Shown one piece after another: positions 57,477 to 64,000 of a stretch of DNA of 64,000 nt. The notes beneath the pieces were generated by a model. It worked only from the letters and a program-made list of their open reading frames with translations. It was not told where the DNA came from and did no database searches. Source of the DNA: Paraspadella gotoi. Taxonomy: Eukaryota; Chaetognatha. Position 1 is the first letter of the stretch. Every line of letters begins with the position of its first letter. The translations under genes and the position numbers were made by a program. The stretch lies in contig CM119269.1 in the NCBI GenBank assembly GCA_051294375.1, positions 21,251,665 to 21,315,664 on the forward strand. The letters are read 5' to 3'.

Positions 57477-58099
57477 GCCGACTTCAACGGCGTTTCTGGA
57501 TCGAAGGGAGGGGATCGAATGATAAGACGCGAAAAAGGTTTGAAGGGAATTTCAAATTACTTTTGGAAATTAATTAACTGTTGCACATTGAGTAGCGGAA
57601 AACTCCAAAGTCTACATGATCCACCAAATTGTTTTCTGTATATATTTATCGCTCGAACATCTCTGCAGCGACGCCACCTAAGGCGCCGTCGACTCTAGGA
57701 ACGCCGCGTCCGACAACTAGAAACCCGGCGTCGCGTCAACGCTGGTCCTGGGATTCTGACGAGGACGACGACGCCATTTTCGAGACGAGCTTTTTTCCCA
57801 GCGGAAATCGCGGCGTCGGCGGCGTCGGCGGCGTAGGCGGCGGCGAAGACAAGATGGCGGACTCTGGCATCGGGAATGGGAGCCCGTTCGGAACGCCTCC
57901 GCCGCCAAAAACCGAAGCCTGCGATGCTAAATTCAACGGTGTCTCGCCCAAGGGGACGGGTTCGTCGTGGGCCACATCTCTGGCGTTGGCGGCGTCGCTT
58001 GCACGAGCAGGCTCGACGAGCGCGGGTCGACCGGCAGCGGCGACGTCTTCGAGAGACACGCCCACCGCATTTTCCTTCATTAAAAATACAAACGTTTGA
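51920..58099 (+). CDS. Ionotropic glutamate receptor subunit, NMDA-like, divergent
   Basis: Exons: 51920-52243 (signal peptide QRLFFLFLSTFSFFSSTFSA and start of the amino-terminal domain), an uncertain exon about 52270-52500, gap 52625-53353, then 53650-54178, 54307-54449, 54549-54747, 54952-55362, 55907-55994, 56066-56249, 56567-56691, 56842-56961, 57025-57058, 57124-57228, 57327-57537, 57669-58099. All borders after the gap join in phase. S1 has LRIVTLNEPPFLCCGDSC, GEWNGAIGQ and ITTEREEAMDF; M1 is VWMVIIGCIVVLGVALYFL; the pore is LFESIWFIFAAMVKGG; M3 is ASYTAKLAALLTM; S2 has DYAFIWSASI and CDLVVIGDSF; M4 is GVFVILFIGVGICFTLFVF. The carboxylate-binding Arg is kept. The acidic ligand residue after FIW is Ser, the Q/R/N pore site is Lys, and SYTANLAAF reads SYTAKLAAL. 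A 75-residue Gly/Glu/Lys/Arg insert precedes the pore. The cytoplasmic tail is about 190 residues, Asp- then Pro/Ser-rich. Confidence 0.85.
52270..52500 (+). CDS. Uncertain second exon of the glutamate receptor amino-terminal domain
   Basis: Open frame SSNLLIAFTRQNNKGRRKNC then DVIIGVDSTRSGGPYVSSKT and CVYIAAKIFQ resembles the ligand-like core of an amino-terminal domain (IG-DS...VS). Splice borders are unclear and a one-base error may lie upstream near GATAACGTATGAAG. Confidence 0.35.
52625..53353. other. Assembly gap, 729 N
   Basis: N run inside the amino-terminal domain of the glutamate receptor gene. Frames crossing it are artefacts. Confidence 0.98.
53354..53540 (+). repeat. Degenerate tandem repeat of about 75 bp next to the gap
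   Basis: GCAATGAACTGAAA, AGAGGCAAAGAGAGA and TTTAATAAATGAA recur in the same order two to three times and run into the N gap, so the gap probably contains more of this array. Confidence 0.6.
53840..53872 (+). repeat. (TCG)n run inside a coding exon
   Basis: Encodes a run of about 11 Ser in the amino-terminal domain of the glutamate receptor; a length-variable site that could easily be miscounted. Confidence 0.8.
55145..55400 (+). repeat. Coding minisatellite in the receptor M1-pore linker
   Basis: G-rich units built on GGAAGAAGGCGAGGCGGGTT and GGGGAAGGAGGGG repeat about four times. They keep one open frame that joins at 55362 (ACGT|GTGAGT) in the right phase to the pore exon, so most of the array is read as protein. 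Confidence 0.6.
55443..55874 (+). mobile_element. LTR-like direct repeat pair in receptor intron
   Basis: Two almost identical copies of about 108 bp lie at 55443-55550 and 55766-55874. Each begins TGAAATTGGTAC and ends CACTCTTACA, so they have TG...CA ends. The 215-bp interior has no open frame. No clear target duplication or primer-binding site is visible. Confidence 0.5.
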
Positions 58100-59113
58100 G
58101 GATCGAATCGTTCGAAAAAAATGTCTATTAAATCTGGCCGAATACAATGATTGTAATGCTTTGAATTTCATTTATACAAATTGCGTACATACACTATAGA
58201 CAGAAACCTAGTTTTGACGTATCTTGGATGCTGTCAATTTTGTACTGTGAGGATCAATAATATGCCCGTTTTTCTAATGTTAAACATACGTACAATGTAT
58301 TTAACAATCTTAAATTCGTTTTGATATTGAAATAGATACAGATACAGATACTTTAAAAAGAAAAACTATTAATCATAATTAACAATATTGTCCAATAAAA
58401 TGAAAAGATGCTGTCAAAAGTAATATATCATAAATAAATAACTCACATGTCACTATTTCACTACTATGAAATTTGTAATGTTGGGAATCGAACCAGACAT
58501 ACAAAAAAAAGGCAGATTTAGAAGTTAGATTAAGGCCCGAATGGCTAATGGTAATAATACACATAAACATTGAAAAAAAGTGCCTGGATTTTTTGTTCCA
58601 TAGTTACACATGATGTAGCCAAAAACGTATGACTTTTTCGTTAAAAATAATATCTGAACATCCTTACTTGTTAAAGATGTATGAAATGAATTATTTTGTT
58701 AAGAAAATTCATAATGACGGCACTAAATGAAGAAGATAACAGTTAAATAGGGCTCGTGTTTTAATTATTACACGATTTAAAAATAATTACGCATACATCC
58801 AAGAAAATAATTATGTAATTTTAGCGCCACACAACAGGACAAATTACCGATTGTTATTTGCTAGTTTCAGAACTTCGGATCAGACTGTATTCCGCCACTA
58901 CAGGTGGGTTAGACGTCCCGTCCCACTTACTAGCATCGACACCAATGGGGCGCGAACCCAAGACCGCTTGATGAATTCCCGTTCTGAGGCCACCAGGGGT
59001 GGGCTGATGGACTCTGGCGGGTGGGGATAGTGAATGTGTTGCCACATAATGAAATATTTCTTGCACAGTCAAGTTCTGGTTCGGTTAGAACTGAAACCGA
59101 AAGGCCGGATCTT
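58100..59113. other. Convergent region after the glutamate receptor gene
   Basis: AT-rich sequence, probably with both 3' UTRs, plus the SINE listed separately. No exon seen. Confidence 0.5.
58865..59015 (-). mobile_element. tRNA-derived SINE
   Basis: On the minus strand CCCACCCCTGGTGGCCTCAG begins a tRNA-like head; CTTGGGTTCGCGCCCCATTG holds a B box; the body reads TAAGTGGGACGGGACGTC, then TAACCCACCTGTAG. The body is related to those at 30385-30597 and 1787-2449, while the head differs. Confidence 0.65.
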
Positions 59114-60524
59114 TCAAGAGCTGCAAGAGTTGAGTCTCGGAGCGACGACGACGCCGGGGCTGAGAGACGCCATCCCGATCACGAGTCGATCAACAGTTTT
59201 CTCGAAACGAGCTCGATGGGCTTCGGCTTCTGCTTCTTCGCTGCGGAGAAATCGAGGAATTCGTTAATTGTTTAATTAGTTAATTAGTTAGATATATATA
59301 TGTTTTCTTCGACTCACAGCAGTTGTCTCCGCTTCATCCGACGCCTCCTCTCATCGCAGCAATTTCCCTTCTCGCAGCCTCTTCCCTCTTTCCCGCGTTT
59401 CCCGCACTTTCCTTCCCTCGTGCATCTCTTTCTCCCCACGCACTTTCCTGCGTCGCAGCAGGCGCCTTCCGCCGAGCATTTGTCCTCGACGCAGTACTTT
59501 CCCTTCTCGCAGCACATGGACTCCCCGTGGCACCTTCCGTCCCCGAAGCAGCCGCCCCTGCGACACCGACGGCCGGAGACCAGAAACGCGGCGACCGCCT
59601 GACGACGCTCGTACTCGATCTCCTGCCGCAGCTGCAGCTTCTGCAAGCTGCGCCGCTGCTCGTAGGACATTTCGACTTCGAGCTCGGGAATGACGGGGAG
59701 GAGGCGACACACCTTCCAGGAATTGCGGAGCCAAAAGCGGCGATACCTTTTCGATCTGCGAGGCTTGTCGGGATCTGAACGAAAACGTTTCATATACTAC
59801 TAAACGTAGCATTAACTAACATAGGTTTTATATTATTTTTATTTCATCGTTTTTGTTTTATTTTATATTTTTATTATTTCGACTATTTTTTTTTTATTAA
59901 AATATCGACTACTTGAAAGCTTTTGTTCCGAGACAACTATTACCATATTTTATAGCGAAGAAATCCCTTTTGTTTTTTGGTTCCGTCGCTGTCGTCGTCG
60001 TCGTCGCTCCGGTCGAGCGATTTCGATCCACGATTTTCGGTTGCCTCTCGAGATTCCCATTGTCCGCTGAGGATCTCGTTCTTGACCGCGTGTCCTTCAC
60101 GTCTCTTACCCTCCAGTTCGATATTTTCGTCTTCGTCGTCGTCGTCGTCGTATTGGCGGGAGTGGATATCGTCTTGGGCGTTGTGGCCTTTGTGGTCGAG
60201 CTCGTCCTCGTGGTTGTGCTTATCGTCGTTGTCGTGGTGGTTAAAGTTGAGAGGGTCATCGTGGTCATCGCTGTGGTCGCTATTGTGGTCATCGTCGTGG
60301 TCGTCGTCGCGTTTACCGTCGTGGACAGATGATTCGACTCCAGCTTCCAATTCCCATCAAATTTTTATTTTTAAATTAATTTCGGAACTTTCGCTTTTAC
60401 CCTCGTCCAGTTTTTGGCCAGCGTGAGGCCAGTTTGTGGCCAGGGTGTGGGTCCAAGAAAAAACGTTTTCACGTCGAGAATACACAGTAAATGAGAAATG
60501 TCTCTTTTTGTCAAGATATTGCAT
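59114..60524 (-). CDS. Unrecognised Asp/His-rich and Cys-rich protein
   Basis: Four exons in consistent phase: 60524-60401, 60343-60110, 59774-59318 and 59240-59114 (TGA), 313 residues. Exon 1 reads VFSWTHTLATNWPHAGQ. Exon 2 is very acidic and His-rich (HDGKRDDDHDDDHNSDHSDD, then HHDNDDKHNHEDE) with mixed GAT/GAC codons, unlike a bare repeat. Exon 3 has a basic helix (MSYEQRRSLQKLQLRQEIEY) and then about 16 cysteines in spaced CxxxxC and CC pairs (CHGESMCCEKGKYCVEDKC, SAEGACCDAGKCVGRKRC). Exon 4 is helical (EEAEAEAHRARFEKTVDRL). I know no such family. Metal or mineral binding is a guess from composition. An alternative donor at about 59942 would extend exon 2. A further 5' exon may lie at 60772-60561 (DPLLIVPSIRVTSQRQPA), with an acidic start. 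Confidence 0.5.
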
Positions 60525-60646
60525 ACAATTTTTTTTTTTTGATGGATTGATTACCACCGGTCGGTTAGAGTTGGCATGAGATGTTTACTTTCTGCGGCGG
60601 ATGAGAAACAAATTGAGAGAGCCTCGGGTTTTATTTCTGTGAGGAG

Positions 60647-60798
60647 ATGAACAGCGGCTGGCTGCCGCTGGCTCGTAACCCTAATACTCGGTACAATCAG
60701 CAAAGGATCCTCGGCGGCAATGTCGTCGTCGTCGTCGTCGTCATCGCCATCGTCGTCTTTCTTTTGGTGCATCGAATGAACAGAAAATTTAGGGTAAA
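60647..60798 (+). CDS. Alternative plus-strand frame with poly-Val segment (doubtful)
   Basis: MNSGWLPLARNPNTRYNQ leads to VVVVVVVIAIVVFLLVHRMN and a GTAAAA donor at 60793. It would be a single-pass membrane protein, but the Val run is only (GTC)n. The same bases read on the minus strand as an acidic exon of the neighbouring gene, which I prefer. Confidence 0.15.
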
Positions 60799-60834
60799 AA
60801 CGCGAAACCTGTTTTGTTTCGTCTGGCTTTCGGA

Positions 60835-60862
60835 GAGAGAGAGAGAGAGGAGAGAGAGAGAT

Positions 60863-60894
<32 letters not shown>

Positions 60895-60895
60895 C
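60835..60895 (+). repeat. (GA)n microsatellite
   Basis: Interrupted GA array between the minus-strand gene and the AT-rich right end. Confidence 0.9.
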
Positions 60896-60899
60896 TAGA

Positions 60900-62500
60900 A
60901 AGAGAGCTTCTGAATAGACGAATTCTGGATGAATTCGCAGTTTAATTATAGGCCGAGTTTCGACCAAATTGGGTTATTAGGAGTAATTTAGGGACAAATT
61001 GATTTCACACTTGTCAATGTCAATGTGTCGGAGAACTTAGCTAATGGGCTAGGGAATAAAGGCGAATAAAGGTTATTCCACGCAGCTATCAAAAACTCCG
61101 GGTCCAGTGCCTCTAAAGTTTGTTTAAGGGCATTGTCAAAGGCATTTCCAACGATGTTCTAAATGTTCAATACTTAATCCGAATGTTAGCAAAAAACTTT
61201 TGATGCTATGTATACAAATTATATTTTTTCTACATTCAAGTTAAAACTCGGTAATTAAAACTAATCAAACTAACTAACCAACCAACTTATAACTAACCTC
61301 GCCGTTTGTTTTTACAAAATTCTGCGAAGCTCAGCGACATCTTTCAAATAAGCCAAAAAACATTCATGAGAAAGAAAAACAAAAGATAATTTCTTTTTTC
61401 AAAAAGAGTTAAAAGATTTTGTTACGTCGTTAAGTTAAAAGTTATAAAATTTTAGGAAGAAAAAAAAAATCGAACTTATTCATCCAAAACTCTGAACCTC
61501 AGAATCTCCGTTTAGTAGGCTGGATGGAAGTTCGTTCTGAAATTCTTTCCAGATCAAGAAAATCGAATTAAAAGATGTTCGCTCACGTCTCCATTTGCAG
61601 GCATGCGGTCTCGCGCAAACGTTGTCTTCGTCGTCGCCGTCGTATTTTCCCTCGGTGTGGTTTTTGTCGTCGCTTTCGTCATCTTAGTTTTCATCACTGA
61701 CAATGTAATATAATACAGAGTTTGGATTTGAATCTTACCCCCCTAATTGATCATCCCACACGCACAATTGTTTTGCAAAATTGTTTTACAAAATTACAAA
61801 ATTTACAAAATTACAAAATAGCTGACTTAAGCTAAACATGTCGTAAAATGACCAATCAAATAATAAGTACAAATTATCTCAGGAAATAATAATTTTTCTA
61901 ATGCAGGTAAGTTTTAAGTCCGAACCCTGTACATTGTACAAAGCTCGATAACGTTCAAATACTCTTTCATATATTGAATAAACATTGATGTCTAAATCCT
62001 CGTAGAATGATCTCTTTAAATCACGATATGTTAGCTACGTAGTGAACCGAATAAAAAGAAGGAAAAGAAAGAAAAAATGAAAAAAGAATCGGAACAGAGA
62101 AAAAAAAAAGGAAACTGGGAGCTAATTCTATGGAATCCTCGACTTTGGGGCGAAAATCCGATTTGATAACAAATGGGATTCTCTTTTAACGAGTTGGCGC
62201 ACGATCGTCACGTGATTCGCGCGCACGTGACCTTTTTTTTATCTTCAGTCTGCACTCTATTCACGACGACGTCTCTTCTCGAGTTGCCATTCTTGTCTCG
62301 TTGCCATTTCACCATGTCCTTGTACCCTCTATTCAACGTATTCTTCTCTCTTTACTATATTTTTCACAATGTAAACAGCGCTCTTTTTCTCTTGGTAGAA
62401 GTTATTGCTTTAGAGTCATCGAATATTTGATGCGAAGACATAATGTTGAAGAGTAACATCGCTTTATGAGATTAACACATATATTTTTTTAAAAAGAGCA
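60900..62500. other. AT-rich region without a clear gene
   Basis: One short frame after TTTGCAG at 61602 (MRSRANVVFVVAV, then a hydrophobic run and TAA near 61712) could be a tiny membrane peptide, but its Val content again comes from GTC words. Nothing else seen. Confidence 0.45.
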
Positions 62501-62502
62501 AA

Positions 62503-62625
62503 ATATTTCGGTTAATATTGCTTAACCATAATTAATTTGCAGTATGAGAGTGAAATGAGAAAAGAAACTCACTAAGAAATTTTTGGCAAAACGCGAGATG
62601 AGAGAAAGAGAGAGAGGAGAGAGAG

Positions 62626-62704
<79 letters not shown>

Positions 62705-62979
62705 AAGAGAGAGAGAGAGAAAGGAAACTCGAATTCGACCTACACGTCCGTGAAAGTCTTAAAATACGTCGTCAAGGAACAGAACCTGGAAAAGGACATA
62801 ACGATTACCTCTCAGAATATGCTAAAACTCACGCGAGGAATCTGCTACTTCAGAAGCTTAAAGACGACTAAAGAGGGGGTTCTTTTTTTTTTCTTTTCTT
62901 GAAATTCTGGTCTCCTTACTTGACATTTAAATTTTTCCCTCATTGGCTCTCTTTGACTCTTTCTCTCTCTCCTCTCTCT

Positions 62980-63078
<99 letters not shown>

Positions 63079-63195
63079 CTCTCTCCTCTCCATTCTCTCT
63101 CTCTCTCTCTCTCTCCGTTTGCCAAAATTTCTTTTCTCATTTCGCTCCCTTACAGCAAATGAATTATGGTTAAGCAACATTAGCCGAGGTGGTCG
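62503..63195. repeat. Large imperfect inverted repeat with GA/CT arms
   Basis: TGCTTAACCATAATTAATTT at 62519 and the following sequence to the GA array return as the reverse complement at about 63112-63176 (for example AAATGAATTATGGTTAAGCA). The GA array at 62597-62720 faces a CT array at 62957-63115. Outer bases TCGGTTAATATTGC match GCAACATTAGCCGA. The loop (62721-62955) contains an open stretch YTSVKVLKYVVKEQNLEKD, then ITSQNMLKLTRGICYF. Foldback-element or hairpin-forming structure. Confidence 0.65.
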
Positions 63196-63199
63196 AGAC

Positions 63200-63670
63200 C
63201 AGAGGACCTCTCTTAAAGATCCACCGAGTAACGACTGAGACGAGAAACCTTTATAGCACGTTGAACCTGACCTATGCCAATTTATAATTCAACAATCGTA
63301 AATTAAAAAAAAAAGTTAACATTAACCTGTCACGACGCTGTTCACGATGACTGTACATCCCGTACTCCCACTTTCGTCAATTAGTTTCTCGTTTCTTTTA
63401 ATTTGATTTCTACGTATCTAATCGTATCTATGTATCCGTAATCTATAATTCCATATAGTATATAGTATTATAGTATATATAAATTTTTCTACGCCCCCAG
63501 TCCCCTGCATCCCTTCACGGTTTATATTGAGGCGGCGTTCTCCTTCACCCCAGCCGAAGAGAGAGAGAAGGCAAAGGGAATAAGCCCGTCGGTTCCCAAC
63601 TAATCTTCCTCGCAACCCTTTCAAACTAAAATCCCTTCTTTTCATCCCCGAGCATTAGTAGATTACTATT
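63200..63670. other. Unassigned sequence right of the inverted repeat
   Basis: No exon or RNA gene recognised. Pyrimidine-rich stretches near 63490-63560 only. Confidence 0.4.
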
Positions 63671-63767
63671 TTTACTTTTTGTCTCTCATACTTTTTTTTT
63701 TACATTTTTTAAAAATATTTTCTCTTACGAGCTTGCTTTTTTTCATTCTTAGTTTGTTTTTAACTTT

Positions 63768-63769
63768 TT

Positions 63770-63853
<84 letters not shown>

Positions 63854-63881
63854 TTTTTCTTTCTTTCTTTCTTTCTTTCTT
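63768..63881 (+). repeat. (TTTC)n microsatellite
   Basis: About 110 bp of TTTC repeats with one interruption, near the right edge. Frames read from it are artefacts. Confidence 0.95.
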
Positions 63882-64000
63882 GTTTTTTCTTTGATCTTTT
63901 TTTAATTTTATTCTTCTTATTTTTTTCTTTAATCTTTTATTTTTTCTAATGAGAGAACTTGTAGAAGATGAAGAATGAGTCAACAATGCAAGCATCTCAG

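Noticed and set aside
59913-60332. Plus-strand 139-residue Val-rich frame that looks like several membrane helices
   Set aside because: The Val comes from GTC/GTG words; the minus strand gives an Asp/His-rich exon with fitting splice sites.
63190-63260. Possible tRNA gene (AGCCGAGGTGGTCGAGA resembles an A box)
   Set aside because: No B box at the right distance and no acceptor-stem pairing could be found.

Overview
The window is animal nuclear DNA. Every recognisable gene is split into short exons by GT-AG introns. The families are metazoan: a cytosolic carboxypeptidase of the AGBL4/CCP6 type, anosmin, a TMEM229 membrane protein, a KIF6/KIF9-type kinesin tail and an ionotropic glutamate receptor. 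SINE-like repeats and long GA/CT, GAC/GTC and TTTC microsatellites fill introns and spacers. Small introns, compact genes and repeat style suggest an invertebrate, but I cannot name the phylum. Exon borders were placed by hand from reading frame, splice signals and remembered family sequences; no transcript data were available.

Layout. 0.1-6.35 kb: last five exons of the kinesin (+). 7.6-7.75 kb: promoter-like block. 9.5-12.3 kb: TMEM229B-like gene (+). 13.5-18.2 kb: complete eleven-exon AGBL4-type gene (-). 19.5-20.4 kb: start of an unrecognised, probably myristoylated protein (+). 21.2-24.2 kb: anosmin-type gene (-). 28.7-31.3 kb: exons of an unrecognised arginine-rich coiled-coil protein, called gene X here (+). 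31.4-42.8 kb: a second copy of everything from 20.8 to 31.4 kb, then two more gene X exons. 42.8-46.2 and 49.6-50.6 kb: a third, indel-riddled copy of the gene X part, split by 3.3 kb of other sequence. 51.9-58.1 kb: ionotropic glutamate receptor (+), with a 729-base gap in its extracellular domain. 59.1-60.8 kb: unrecognised Asp/His-rich plus Cys-rich protein (-). 62.5-63.2 kb: large GA/CT inverted repeat.

The repeated blocks are joined across 25-base N spacers and differ by scattered one-base indels and by one 30-base VNTR unit. They look like separately assembled haplotypes or uncorrected long-read contigs more than a biological triplication. Each copy breaks frames that another copy keeps open, so 'pseudogene' calls here should be read as assembly-level breaks.

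Biology. The AGBL4-type enzyme (tubulin deglutamylation) and the KIF6/9-type kinesin both belong to axonemal or microtubule biology. Anosmin and the glutamate receptor are extracellular or neuronal surface proteins. The most unusual items are the receptor (Lys at the pore selectivity site, Ser in place of the ligand-binding acidic residue, a minisatellite-encoded insert before the pore), three hammerhead-ribozyme-like motifs, a pair of 234-bp LTR-like repeats carrying SINE sequence, and the Asp/His/Cys-rich gene.
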